From contig JADJBS010000020.1 of the NCBI GenBank assembly GCA_016703665.1, positions 62,001-126,000 on the forward strand: DNA of 64,000 nucleotides, in the 5' to 3' direction. Under the pieces are notes generated by a model. It did no database searches. It saw only the letters and a list, made by a program, of their open reading frames with translations, and was not told where the DNA came from. Below are positions 44,918-54,757 of this stretch, piece after piece (position 1 is the stretch's first letter; the number at the start of each line of letters is the position of its first letter). Source of the DNA: Candidatus Defluviibacillus avedoerensis. Lineage in GTDB: Bacteria; Pseudomonadota; Gammaproteobacteria; Burkholderiales; Burkholderiaceae_C. The position numbers and the translations under genes were made by a program.

Positions 44918-46060
44918 ATGTCTGATTTAAGTCTTCAACTGCAGCAGGCACGAAGCCAACTACCAGTTTCCAGCTACTTTGATGAGGCGCTCTATGCGCG
45001 TGAACTGGAAGTGATTTTTGAAGGCGGGCCCCGTTATGTGGGGCACCAACTGGCCGTGCCCAATGTGGGCGACTACTACGCTTTGCCTCATGAGGGTGAA
45101 GGCCGCGCTTTGATTCGCACGGCAGAAGGCCCCAATGGGGTTGAACTGATATCCAATGTTTGCCGCCACAGACAGGCCGTGATGCTGAAAGGCCGTGGTA
45201 GCTTGGTCAATATGGACGGTGGCAATGTGGTATGCCCACTGCATCGCTGGACGTACAACCGTCAGGGGCAGCTGATTGGTGCACCTCACTTTGCAAAAGA
45301 TCCCTGCCTTAACCTGAAGAACTACCCACTTCAAGAATGGAACGGCCTGCTGTTTGAGACCAATGGTCGCAAGGTCATGGATGATCTGGCCGACATGGGG
45401 CCGAGGCAGACGCTGGATTTTTCTGGCTACGCACTTGACCGTGTTGAGCTTCATGAATGCAACTACAACTGGAAGACCTTTATCGAGGTCTACTTGGAAG
45501 ACTACCATGTTGGGCCTTTTCATCCAGGCTTAGGCAGCTTCGTCACGTGCGATGACCTGCGCTGGGAATTTAAGAGAGATTACTCTGTCCAGACGGTGGG
45601 GTTACATCAAGGCATGCTCAACCGCCAGGGTCGGGCCGGGAGTCCTGTCTATCAGCGATGGCAAGACGTTTTGCAGGCATATTTGCGCGAGAACAAGTCC
45701 GATGCCATGCCCGCTCATGGCGCGATCTGGCTCACTTACTACCCCCACATCATGGTTGAGTGGTATCCCCATGTGTTGACGGTTTCGACGGTGCACCCGA
45801 TCAGCACACAAAAGACGCTCAATATGGTGGAGTTCTACTACCCCGAAGAGATTGTGGCTTTTGAACGTGAATTCGTCGATGCGCAGCAGGCAGCCTATAT
45901 GGAAACCTGCATTGAGGACGACGAAATCGGCGAACGGATGGACGCTGGCCGCAAAGCACTGCTGCAGCGCGGCGACAACGAGGTAGGGCCTTACCAGAGC
46001 CCGATGGAGGACGGCATGCAGCATTTTCACGAGTGGTACCGCCAAGTTCTCGGCTTTTGA
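44918..46060 (+). CDS. Rieske aromatic ring-hydroxylating oxygenase, alpha subunit
   Basis: 380 aa from the ATG at 44918 (MSDLSLQLQQ). The Rieske 2Fe-2S ligands are in NVCRHRQAV and VVCPLHRWTYN near residues 85-110. The catalytic iron site lies in a star-related lipid-transfer fold with EVYLEDYHVGPFHPGL, which holds the two histidines. These enzymes hydroxylate or demethylate aromatic or similar substrates with electrons from a reductase. No ferredoxin, reductase or beta subunit is adjacent, so the electron donor is encoded elsewhere. Substrate unknown. It sits beside ispA-dxs, divergent. Confidence 0.9.
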   Translation: MSDLSLQLQQARSQLPVSSYFDEALYARELEVIFEGGPRYVGHQLAVPNVGDYYALPHEGEGRALIRTAEGPNGVELISNVCRHRQAVMLKGRGSLVNMDGGNVVCPLHRWTYNRQGQLIGAPHFAKDPCLNLKNYPLQEWNGLLFETNGRKVMDDLADMGPRQTLDFSGYALDRVELHECNYNWKTFIEVYLEDYHVGPFHPGLGSFVTCDDLRWEFKRDYSVQTVGLHQGMLNRQGRAGSPVYQRWQDVLQAYLRENKSDAMPAHGAIWLTYYPHIMVEWYPHVLTVSTVHPISTQKTLNMVEFYYPEEIVAFEREFVDAQQAAYMETCIEDDEIGERMDAGRKALLQRGDNEVGPYQSPMEDGMQHFHEWYRQVLGF

Positions 46061-46114
46061 TGCTCTATTTTTTGCAGCAATAATCCTATATAAGTAAAGC
46101 CAAGAAGTCGTTTT

Positions 46115-47023
46115 TTGTCATCAACATCTTCCCTGCAAGCACTCTGGATGGTGCTGGCCTCCTTTTTGTTCGCAACCATGGGGGTATGCGTCAAACTCGC
46201 TTCCAGTGACTTCAACAGCGCCGAGATCGTTTTCTGGCGCGGTGTGATCGGCATCTTGTTCATGGGCGCCTACGCGCGCTCTCGAGACATTCCCCTCTCA
46301 ACGACAGTCCCGTGGATGCACGCCTGGCGCAGCTTGATCGGTGTGGCGTCGCTCAGCGCCTGGTTCTATGCGCTGACCAAATTGCCACTGGCCACTGCCA
46401 TGACGCTCAATTACATGAGCAGCGTTTGGATTGCCGCTTTTCTGGTGGGTGGTGCACTGATTTACAGGCAGGCCGAAAAACAGGGCACTTTGGTCATGAC
46501 CGTGCTGGCTGGCTTTGCTGGCGTGGTCCTGATCCTGCGTCCAACCATTGAGCAAGACCAAATGTTTGCTGGCCTGATCGGCTTGTTATCGGGGCTGGGG
46601 GCGGCTCTTGCCTACATGCAGGTCATGGCCCTGTCGCGCATAGGTGAGCCCGAAGCAAGAGTTGTCTTCTACTTTGCTCTGGGCACCATTGTGGCGGGCG
46701 GGATGGCCATGGCGGTGACCGGCATTTCAACCATCGAACACTACACCGACTGGCGCACCGTGTTGTGGTTGCTGCCGGTCGGCATCCTGGCCTCGGTCGG
46801 GCAACTGTGCATGACGAGGGCCTACGCCTCGGGTGCCACGTTGGTTGTGGCCAACCTACAGTATTCAGGGATTGTGTTTGCCGCCATTTACAGCCTGGCT
46901 TTATTTGGCGATCAAATCCCCTGGCAAGGTTGGCTGGGCATTGCGCTGATCGTGGCCAGCGGCGTCACAGCCACCGTTCTTCGCTCCCGCGCAGCGCCAG
47001 ACGCCCCCGCCGAAGAGCACTGA
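46115..47023 (+). CDS. EamA/DMT-family permease
   Basis: 302 aa from a TTG at 46115; an ATG at 46148 is possible but cuts into the first helix. Ten hydrophobic helices make two EamA repeats (ASFLFATMGVCVKLAS and GLGAALAYMQVMALSRIG openings). Exports or takes up small metabolites; ligand unknown. It is convergent with the decarboxylase gene (4-bp gap) and may be co-transcribed with the Rieske gene 54 bp upstream. Confidence 0.88.
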   Translation: MSSTSSLQALWMVLASFLFATMGVCVKLASSDFNSAEIVFWRGVIGILFMGAYARSRDIPLSTTVPWMHAWRSLIGVASLSAWFYALTKLPLATAMTLNYMSSVWIAAFLVGGALIYRQAEKQGTLVMTVLAGFAGVVLILRPTIEQDQMFAGLIGLLSGLGAALAYMQVMALSRIGEPEARVVFYFALGTIVAGGMAMAVTGISTIEHYTDWRTVLWLLPVGILASVGQLCMTRAYASGATLVVANLQYSGIVFAAIYSLALFGDQIPWQGWLGIALIVASGVTATVLRSRAAPDAPAEEH

Positions 47024-47027
47024 GCGA

Positions 47028-49316
47028 TCAGGCTTTGACGCAGTCGGCGTAGAACCGAATCACGCCGTGCTCGTCGGCTTGCTCCACCAAGCCATGAATA
47101 TCCGTCTCAAAGCCCGGGCACTCCTTGGCAAATTCTCGAGAGAACTTGAGGTAGTCCACGATCTTCTTGTTAAACACTTCACCTGGGATCAACAACGGGA
47201 TACCCGGTGGATACGGTGTGATCATGCTGGTGGCGATACGGCCTTCCAGATGGTCGATCTCGACACGCTCAGTGCCGCGGTGCGCAATGTAGGCAAAGGC
47301 ATCGCTGGGCTTCATGGCCGGAACGAGATCGCCCAGGTACATGTCGGTGGTCAAACGGGCAATGTCGTACTTGGCGTACATCTGATGCACATGCTGGCAC
47401 AGGTCGGCCAGGCCCATGGCTTCATAACGAGGAAATTGCTGGCAAAACTCGGGCAGGATGCGCCACATGGGCTGGTTCTTGGCGTAATCGTCCTTGAACT
47501 GCTGCAAAGCAGTCAGCAAGGTATTCCAGCGCCCCTTGGTAATGCCGATGGTGAACATGATGAAGAAGCTGTACAGCCCCGTCTTCTCCACAATCACTCC
47601 GTGCTCGACCAGAAACTTGGTCACGATGCTGGCTGGAATGCCTGTCTTGGCAAATTTGCCATTTAAATCCAGGCCAGGCGTGACGATGGTGGACTTGATC
47701 GGGTCCAGCATGTTGAAGCCATCAGCCAAGTTGCCAAACCCGTGCCAATTGTTCGGGGGGTTCTTCGTGTTCTTGGCGGTGCGCTTCTCCCCTTTGATGA
47801 TCCAGTCTTCCGCTCGGCCAATCCCCTCTTCCACGAGTTTGTCCGGTCCCCAGACTTTGAACCACCAGTCCTGACCGTACTCCTCGTCCACCTTGCGCAT
47901 GGCACGGCGAAAATCGAGCGCCTCCATGATGCTCTCCTCCACCAGGGCAGTGCCACCAGGTGGTTCCATCATCGCTGCAGCCACGTCGCAACTAGCGATG
48001 ATGGCGTACTGAGGGCTGGTGCTGGTATGCATCAGGTAAGCCTCGTTGAAGAGGTGTCGATCCAGCTTGCGGTTTTGTGAATCCTGAACCAACACATGGC
48101 TGGCCTGGCTGATGCCTGCCAACAGTTTGTGGGTGGACTGGGTTGAAAACACCAACGCCTCTTTGGGTCGTGCACGTTTTTTGCCCATTGCATGGTAAGG
48201 ACCATAAAAGGGATGGAACGCCGCATGTGGCAACCAGGCTTCATCAAAATGCAAGGTATCTACATAGCCATCCAGCATGTTCTTGATGGTTTCAGTGTTG
48301 TAAATCACCCCGTCGTAAGTGCTTTGCGTCAGAGTCATGATGCGTGGTTTGACCTTGGACGGATCCACGCCTTTGAGCAGCGGGTTGGCCGCTATCTTGG
48401 CTCGAATGGCATCAGGTTCAAATTCACTCTTTGGTATAGGCCCGATGATCCCGAAATGGTTGCGCGTTGGCTTCATGAAGACCGGAATTGCCCCGGTCAT
48501 GATGATGGCGTGCAGATTGGACTTGTGACAATTTCGGTCCACCACCACCACATCGCCTGGCGCCACCGTGTGATGCCAGACCATCTTGTTGCTGGTGCTG
48601 GTGCCATTGGTCACAAAAAAACAATGGTCGGCGTTGAAAATGCGCGCTGCGTTTCGCTCTGACGCCGCCACCGGGCCGGTATGGTCTAGCAACTGGCCCA
48701 GCTCCTCCACCGCGTTACACACGTCAGCACGCAACATGTTTTCGCCAAAGAACTGATGGAACATCTGCCCCACCGGACTCTTCAGAAAGGCCACACCGCC
48801 TGAATGACCCGGGCAATGCCAGGAGTAAGAGCCGTCTTCAGCATAATCCAGCAGCGCCTTGAAGAAAGGCGGCTGCACCCCCTCAAGATAGGCCTTAGCC
48901 TCCCGGATGATGTGTCGCGCTACAAACTCGGGGGTATCCTCAAACATGTGAATGAACCCATGCAGCTCACGCAGGATGTCATTGGGAATATGACGACTGG
49001 TCTTAGTCTCTCCATAAACATAAATGGGCACGTCCAGGTTCTTGCGCCGCACCTCCTCGATGAAATTGCGCAGATTCAGTACTGCCGGATCGAGGTCTGG
49101 CCCTGGTGTGAACTCCTCATCGTCAATTGAAAGGATAAAAGCACTGGCCCGACTTTGCTGCTGGGCAAACTGACTCAAATCACCATAGCTGGTCACACCC
49201 AGAATTTCAAATCCTTCTTTTTCAATGGCGTCCGCCAGCGCACGGATGCCCAAACCAGACGTATTGTCGGAGCGAAAATCTTCGTCAATGATGACGATGG
49301 GGAAACGGAATTTCAT
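47028..49316 (-). CDS. Ornithine/lysine/arginine decarboxylase (fold type I, PLP)
   Basis: 762 aa from the ATG at 49316 (MKFRFPIVII); a longer frame to 49565 overlaps nfeD and is not used. An N-terminal wing domain (about 1-130) precedes the PLP domain. The lysine is in STQSTHKLLAGISQ; HFDEAWLPHAAFHPFYGPYH and WHCPGHSGGVAFLKSPVG are typical; the C-terminal domain ends near FYADCVKA. It decarboxylates a basic amino acid to a polyamine precursor or for acid resistance. Which amino acid is not fixed by sequence reading. Confidence 0.9.
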   Translation of the reverse strand: MKFRFPIVIIDEDFRSDNTSGLGIRALADAIEKEGFEILGVTSYGDLSQFAQQQSRASAFILSIDDEEFTPGPDLDPAVLNLRNFIEEVRRKNLDVPIYVYGETKTSRHIPNDILRELHGFIHMFEDTPEFVARHIIREAKAYLEGVQPPFFKALLDYAEDGSYSWHCPGHSGGVAFLKSPVGQMFHQFFGENMLRADVCNAVEELGQLLDHTGPVAASERNAARIFNADHCFFVTNGTSTSNKMVWHHTVAPGDVVVVDRNCHKSNLHAIIMTGAIPVFMKPTRNHFGIIGPIPKSEFEPDAIRAKIAANPLLKGVDPSKVKPRIMTLTQSTYDGVIYNTETIKNMLDGYVDTLHFDEAWLPHAAFHPFYGPYHAMGKKRARPKEALVFSTQSTHKLLAGISQASHVLVQDSQNRKLDRHLFNEAYLMHTSTSPQYAIIASCDVAAAMMEPPGGTALVEESIMEALDFRRAMRKVDEEYGQDWWFKVWGPDKLVEEGIGRAEDWIIKGEKRTAKNTKNPPNNWHGFGNLADGFNMLDPIKSTIVTPGLDLNGKFAKTGIPASIVTKFLVEHGVIVEKTGLYSFFIMFTIGITKGRWNTLLTALQQFKDDYAKNQPMWRILPEFCQQFPRYEAMGLADLCQHVHQMYAKYDIARLTTDMYLGDLVPAMKPSDAFAYIAHRGTERVEIDHLEGRIATSMITPYPPGIPLLIPGEVFNKKIVDYLKFSREFAKECPGFETDIHGLVEQADEHGVIRFYADCVKA

Positions 49317-49444
49317 CAATAGCTCCACAAAAGGATCAGGTTTGCAATCAAGGGGCGAAGTGTAAGAAATAAATGTGTCTGCCCCCTTGCGCATACGGCC
49401 CATTGGCACAAAATGTCGTGCATTGTCCACAACTGGAGCCCTGG

Positions 49445-49873
49445 ATGAGCATTTCAACGCTTTGGTGGATCGCCTGCGGTGCGGCCGTGGGGGTGGAACT
49501 GCTGACAGGCACGTTTTATCTGCTGATGCTCGCGCTGGGTCTGGCCGCCGCCGCCATGGCTGCACATTTTGACGCCGACACTGTCACACAGTTGACCAGT
49601 GCAGCTCTGGTAGGCGGCATTGGCATTGGCGCGCTTTATGCCAAGCGCAGCAAAGAGCCGATTGCATTGGGGGCCAGTACCAACAAGGATGTCAATCTGG
49701 ACATTGGCGAGACAGTTCACGTCCTTGACTGGGACATCGAACGAAATTGCACCGTGCACTACCGGGGCGCCGACTGGCAAGCCAGTTTGGCAGAGGGTGC
49801 TACTGTTCAGTCTGGCTCACATCGAATTGTTGAGATGCTGGGCAGCCGATTGATTCTTCAACCCATTCAGTGA
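49445..49873 (+). CDS. NfeD-family membrane protein
   Basis: 142 aa from the ATG at 49445 (MSISTLWWIACG). Three close membrane helices precede an OB-fold C-terminal domain (IGETVHVLDWDIERNCTVHY, HRIVEMLGSRLILQP). Short NfeD proteins are partners of SPFH proteins, and the SPFH gene starts 9 bp later. Divergent from the decarboxylase. Confidence 0.88.
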   Translation: MSISTLWWIACGAAVGVELLTGTFYLLMLALGLAAAAMAAHFDADTVTQLTSAALVGGIGIGALYAKRSKEPIALGASTNKDVNLDIGETVHVLDWDIERNCTVHYRGADWQASLAEGATVQSGSHRIVEMLGSRLILQPIQ

Positions 49874-49882
49874 AAGTTCAGC

Positions 49883-50797
49883 ATGGAAATCGCCCTGGTT
49901 CTTTTTGTCATTGTCGGCATATTCATCGTGCGTGCGCTTAAGGTTGTGCCCCAGCAGAATGCCTGGGTCGTGGAGCGCCTGGGTAAATACCACAGCACGC
50001 TCACGCCGGGTTTGAGCCTCTTGATTCCGTTCATTGACAACGTGGCATACAAGCATTCCCTTAAGGAGATTCCGCTTGATGTACCCAGCCAAGTTTGCAT
50101 CACGCGTGACAACACCCAGTTGCAGGTAGACGGTATCCTGTATTTTCAGGTCACAGACCCGATGCGCGCCAGCTATGGGTCAAGCAACTACATCATGGCC
50201 ATTTCGCAACTGGCACAAACCAGCCTCAGATCCGTGATCGGTAAGCTGGAGCTTGACAGGACATTTGAGGAACGGGCAACAATCAACCATTCTGTGGTTA
50301 GTGCAATTGATGAAGCAGCCCTAAACTGGGGGGTGAAGGTGCTCCGCTATGAAATCAAGGATCTCACGCCCCCAAAGGAAATCCTCCACGCTATGCAGCA
50401 GCAAATCACTGCTGAGCGCGAAAAGCGAGCTCTGATCGCGGCATCTGAAGGCCGCCGCCAGGAGCAGATCAATATCGCAACGGGTGAGCGGGAAGCCTCC
50501 ATTGCCAGGTCCGAAGGCGAAAAACAAGCAGTGATCAACAAGGCGCAGGGCGAGGCAGCCTCCATTCTCGCGGTGGCCGATGCGAATGCGCAAGCCATTG
50601 AACGAGTTGCCTCAGCGATCCGTCAACCCGGTGGGGCTGATGCAGTGCAACTGAAAGTAGCGGAGAAAGCGGTCGAGGCCTATAGCCGTGTTGCCTCTGA
50701 TGCATCAACCACGTTAATCGTGCCAAGTGACATGGGCCAAGTTGCAAGCCTGATTACATCCGCGATGAAGATGGTTCAAAATTCAAAGCAAACCTGA
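49883..50797 (+). CDS. qmcA: SPFH/Band 7 membrane protease-modulator-like protein (QmcA type)
   Basis: 304 aa. One N-terminal membrane helix (VLFVIVGIFIVRAL), the prohibitin-homology domain from about 20 (QQNAWVVERLGKYHSTLTPG) to 190 with SLRSVIGKLELDRTFEER, and a long helical arm rich in Ala/Glu (AEREKRALIAASEGRRQ ... EGEKQAVINKAQGEA). Such stomatin-like proteins form ring oligomers in membranes and modulate proteases. It forms a unit with nfeD. The name is by resemblance to E. coli QmcA. Confidence 0.88.
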   Translation: MEIALVLFVIVGIFIVRALKVVPQQNAWVVERLGKYHSTLTPGLSLLIPFIDNVAYKHSLKEIPLDVPSQVCITRDNTQLQVDGILYFQVTDPMRASYGSSNYIMAISQLAQTSLRSVIGKLELDRTFEERATINHSVVSAIDEAALNWGVKVLRYEIKDLTPPKEILHAMQQQITAEREKRALIAASEGRRQEQINIATGEREASIARSEGEKQAVINKAQGEAASILAVADANAQAIERVASAIRQPGGADAVQLKVAEKAVEAYSRVASDASTTLIVPSDMGQVASLITSAMKMVQNSKQT

Positions 50798-50838
50798 TGG
50801 CAGTTGCGTCGGCCTGCTATAATCTAAGGCTACACCTA

Positions 50839-50929
50839 GGAGCGGTGGATGAGTGGTTTAAGTCGCACGCCTGGAAAGCGTGTGTGGGTTAATAGCCCAC
50901 CGCGGGTTCGAATCCCGCCTGCTCCGCCA
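50839..50929 (+). tRNA. tRNA-Ser(GGA)
   Basis: Acceptor arms GGAGCGG (50839-50845) and CTGCTCC (50919-50925, one G-U), discriminator G, encoded CCA. Anticodon GGA at 50873-50875 in CTGGAAA, with CACGC/GCGTG stem; long variable arm and TTCGAAT loop. A perfect TATAAT at 50818-50823 is the likely -10. Confidence 0.96.
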
Positions 50930-50960
50930 ACGGAATGTTGTCCCGCATTCTGTCCATCAC

Positions 50961-50996
50961 AAAACCCGCACTCAATTTTTGATCTGCGGGTTTTTT
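50961..50996 (+). terminator. Rho-independent terminator after tRNA-Ser(GGA)
   Basis: AAAACCCGCA (50961-50970) pairs with TGCGGGTTTT (50985-50994), 14-nt loop, followed by further T. The mirrored A tract on the left suggests it also ends the bifunctional gene transcribed from the right, whose stop is at 51017. Confidence 0.85.
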
Positions 50997-51016
50997 GTTG
51001 TCCACCATGTGCCTAT

Positions 51017-53366
51017 TCAAGGCAGCTGAGTTGCATTGGTCGCTCGCGTCTGGGCCAGTGTGTTTTTCTCACGCTCCAGGTTGCGCTCCAGCTGGTTTTT
51101 CGCGGATAGGTATTGCTTGGGCCAAGCTTGCTCAAAGTAACCGATCTTGGCTGCCTCCATCATTGTCCAGGCCGGATTGGCCAAATGAGGACGCGCGACC
51201 GCGCACAAGTCAGCCCGTCCGGCGGCAATGATGCTGTTCACATGATCAGCCTCGGATATGGCGCCCACTGCAATAGTGGCGATTTCCGCTTCATTGCGCA
51301 CACGGTCTGAAAATGGCGTTTGGAACATTCGCCCAAAAACGGGCTGCTCCAGTTTGCTGACCTGCCCTGAGGAGCAATCCACCATGTCGGCACCTGCCGC
51401 CTTGAAAGCGCGGCCGATTTGCACGGCATCGTCCGGTGTGATGCCACCTTCTACCCAGTCATGGGCAGAGATTCGCACTGACATCGGCAGCGTCGCAGGC
51501 CACGCTGCTCGCACAGCGCCGAATACTTCGAGTGGAAAACGCAAACGGTTCTCAAGCGAGCCGCCGTAGTCGTCTGTGCGCAGATTCGTGAGAGGCGATA
51601 TGAATGAGGACAGCAAGTACCCATGCGCGCAGTGCAGTTCGAGCCAATCAAATCCCGCTGAAGCAGCCATGCCCGTTGCATGGACAAAGTCTTGCTTGAT
51701 CCTATCCATATCGGCACGTGTCAATTCCCGAGAGAACTGACTAAGCGCCGGCACATACTGCTGCACAGACGCCGAGACCAAGGGCCAATTTCCTGTCGGC
51801 AGCGGATGATCAATGCCCTCCCAAGCGACACATGTGGACCCCTTGGCACCAGCGTGGCCGAGCTGCACGGCTATCTTGGCGTCGCTATAGGCATGTACGA
51901 AGTCGACAATGCGCTTCCAGCCATCGTGCTGAGCCTCGTTCCATAGACCTGGGCAGCCAGGAGTGATGCGTGCATCCGCCGAGGTGCAGGTCATTTCTGT
52001 CATGACCATGGCAGCGCCTCCCATGGCCCTTGCACCCAGGTGCATCAAGTGGTACTCGGCCGGCACACCTTCCACACACGAATACTGCGCCATCGGAGAC
52101 ACGACAACTCGGTTCTTCAACGTAACGCCTCGCACCGTATACGGCGTAAACATAGGGGATGGCTGGCTGGGTCGCTTCTCGCTCCAGACCTGCTTGAGTT
52201 GCGAACCATCTCTCAAACCCCTCAAGCCACGACTTGTCGCGCAAGCGAAGGTTTTCGTGGCTGATACGCTGGCTGCGTGTGAGCATGGAATACATGAATT
52301 GCTCGGGTGCCAAGGTATCGCAATACCGTCCGCCACAGACTTCAAACCATTCCATGGCGTTCCATGCCGCGTTTTGCAGACGCAAGACGTCCACGTTTCT
52401 AAGTTCTTGGTATCGAGCCAGCACCGCTGGAATGTTGTCCGGGCTGTCGCCCATTTCCTGAAACTGTCGGGTAAGTTCAATGGCGTCTTCAAAGGCGAGC
52501 TTGGTACCAGACCCAATGGCGAAATGTGCTGTATGAACCGCATCGCCCATCAGCACGACATGACTATGGCCATTGTGCAAAGACCACTGCTGGCATTTGA
52601 CCTGCTGGAAGTAAAGCCAAGCCGACCCCCGCAAATGACGCGCATTGGTCATCAGCCTGTGACCTCCGAGGTGACGGGCAAACAGTTTTTCGCAAAAATC
52701 AACGGACTGAGCCTGATCGGCATGTTGCAGGCCGTGCGCCTCCCACACAGGTTCTGGGCATTCGACGATAAAGGTTGTGGTTTGGTCGTCAAACTTGTAG
52801 ACGTGCGCCTGAAACCAACCGTGTTCTGTTTTTTCAAAAATGAAATTAAAGGCATCAAATAGCTTGTTTGTGCCAAGCCAGATGTAGCGATTCGGACGGC
52901 GAATCAGTTGCGGCCTGAATCGATCCTCATACCGCCCACGAATGGTTGAAAAAATACCATCGGATGCGATGATCAGGTCAGCATCTGGGAATTCGGTGTC
53001 GGATTTGACATCAGCATCAAACACGAGTCGGACATTCAACTGTTCACAACGTTCTTGCAGAATATTGAGCAATTTCTTGCGTCCGATGCCAACAAAACCA
53101 TGGCCTCCGCTTCGAATACTGCGACCTTTGAAATGCAGTTCAATATCATCCCAATGGTTAAAAGCCACCTGGATGGCATCCGCACTGACCGGATCCCATT
53201 GCCGCATGTTGTCCATCGTAGCGTCCGAAAAGACCACGCCCCAGCCAAAGGTGTCGTAGGGCTTGTTGCGCTCGACCACAGTGATGTCGTGGGCTGGATT
53301 GCGCATTTTCATTAGCAATCCAAAGTAAAGACCAGCCGGGCCACCGCCAATGCAGACAATTTTCAT
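51017..53366 (-). CDS. Bifunctional salicylyl-CoA 5-hydroxylase/oxidoreductase, one-base frameshift
   Basis: The start at 53366 (MKIVCIGGGPAGLYFGLLM) opens a flavin monooxygenase half of about 390 residues, with GGGPAG and GDAVHTAHFAIGSG. The second half, in another frame, is an Old Yellow Enzyme-type domain from MFTPYTVRGVTLKNRVVVSP through YGGSLENRLRFPLEVF to the stop at 51017. The junction near 52165-52190 needs one base removed for a 782-aa protein. The fused family includes salicylyl-CoA 5-hydroxylase and Azoarcus 2-aminobenzoyl-CoA monooxygenase/reductase, which dearomatise or hydroxylate CoA-activated aromatics. No CoA ligase is adjacent. A LivK gene is next upstream. Confidence 0.85.
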
Positions 53367-53450
53367 GATGATCCATTCAGAGCAAATGTACATCACATAG
53401 TTTAAGCCTAAAGCTTTAAGTGTCAAATAGTTGAATACCCTAGAGTTTGG

Positions 53451-53474
53451 AAAAAAAAGCCACCCGAAGGTGGC
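53451..53474 (-). terminator. Rho-independent terminator after livK
   Basis: On the minus strand GCCACC and GGTGGC close a TTCG tetraloop (the very stable cUUCGg form) followed by eight T (53451-53458). It lies 20 bp past the livK stop, so livK is not co-transcribed with the salicylyl-CoA gene. Confidence 0.92.
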
Positions 53475-53494
53475 CTTTAAATCAAGAAAGTGAA

Positions 53495-54628
53495 TTAGTT
53501 CAGAGCACTCTTCTTGCCATCTTTGTAGACGTACAAAGTCATGGCTGGGTTCTTCAGCTCACCGTTGGATTCAAAAGAAATGGTCGAAGTCACACCTTTG
53601 AAGCTGGTTTCACCGAGCTTGGCGGTGTAGACCTTGGGATCGGTAGAACCCGCGCGCTTCATGGCATCTACCAGAACGAAGGTGGCGTCATAGGTGTAAG
53701 GGCTGTAAACCTGGAACTGGGCAGGGTATTTGGCGTCATACTTGGCCTTCCAGGCGGTACCACCCGGCATTTTGGCCAGAGATGCACCACCTTCTGCGCA
53801 CACGACGTTGTCAAGTGTCTTGGCGCCACCGGACAGCTTCGCAATTTCAGAGGTGCAGATGCCGTCGCCGCCAAAGTACTTGACATTGGACAGACCGAGT
53901 TGCTCCATCTGACGGAGCATGGGGCCAGCTTGCGGGTCCATGCCACCGAAGAAAATGCCGTCTGGTCCCTTGGACTTGATGGCGGTCAAGATCGCCATGA
54001 AATCAGTGGCTTTATCGGTGGTGAACTGTTCGTCAACAATTTGAATGCCCTTGGAGGCGGCAATCTTCTTGAAAACGTCTGCGACGCCTTGGCCGTAAGC
54101 AGTGCGGTCATCAATGATGGCGATTTTTTTGAGCTTCAGGGCATCAGCCGCATACAAAGCCAGACCAGCGCCCAAGGCATTGTCGTTGGCAATGATGCGG
54201 TAGGTGGTCTTGTAACCCGGCTTGGTCAGGTTAGGGTTGGTTGCAGCGCCCGTCACGTGAGGAATACCGCAATCGTTGTATACCTTGGATGCGGGGATGG
54301 TCGTGCCTGAATTCAGGTGACCAACCACACCGGCGACCTTCGCGTCGCACAGTTTTTGTGCAGCAGCGGTGCCCTGTTTTGGATCTGCTGCATCATCTTC
54401 AGCCACGATCTCAAAACGGACTTTCTTGCCAGCAATAGTAATGCCCTGAGCATTCAGGTCTTCAATTGCCATGCGGACACCGTTCTCATTGTCCTTGCCA
54501 TAGTGGGCCTGGGCACCCGACAGCGGGGCAACGTGGCCGATTTTGACCACTTGTACGTCTTGCGCAACGGCGGTACCTGCGACAGCAGCAACGGCTGCCA
54601 AAACGGTCAGTTTCAATTTAAATTGCAT
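53495..54628 (-). CDS. Branched-chain amino acid ABC transporter substrate-binding protein (LivK/LivJ)
   Basis: 377 aa from the ATG at 54628, with GGAG upstream and a clear signal peptide (MQFKLKLTVLAAVAAVAGTA ... AVAQ). The mature part is the type I binding fold: VVKIGHVAPLSGAQAHYGKD, GVVGHLNSGTTIPASKVYND and RIIANDNALGAGLALY. It matches Liv receptors for leucine/isoleucine/valine more closely than the protein of the sigma-54 operon. No permease gene is adjacent, so it must work with a transporter encoded elsewhere, possibly the liv operon of this window. Confidence 0.92.
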   Translation of the reverse strand: MQFKLKLTVLAAVAAVAGTAVAQDVQVVKIGHVAPLSGAQAHYGKDNENGVRMAIEDLNAQGITIAGKKVRFEIVAEDDAADPKQGTAAAQKLCDAKVAGVVGHLNSGTTIPASKVYNDCGIPHVTGAATNPNLTKPGYKTTYRIIANDNALGAGLALYAADALKLKKIAIIDDRTAYGQGVADVFKKIAASKGIQIVDEQFTTDKATDFMAILTAIKSKGPDGIFFGGMDPQAGPMLRQMEQLGLSNVKYFGGDGICTSEIAKLSGGAKTLDNVVCAEGGASLAKMPGGTAWKAKYDAKYPAQFQVYSPYTYDATFVLVDAMKRAGSTDPKVYTAKLGETSFKGVTSTISFESNGELKNPAMTLYVYKDGKKSALN

Positions 54629-54757
54629 AAAAGCTCCAGAGGAAAGGACTGTCTTTAAATGATTGAGAAAACCTGAGGTTTCGCTCAACGCCCGAGACCA
54701 TAACGCAAATTTCGAGCCCGGCACATAGGGAACACGCTAGTTTGCGCTAAATCAAGA

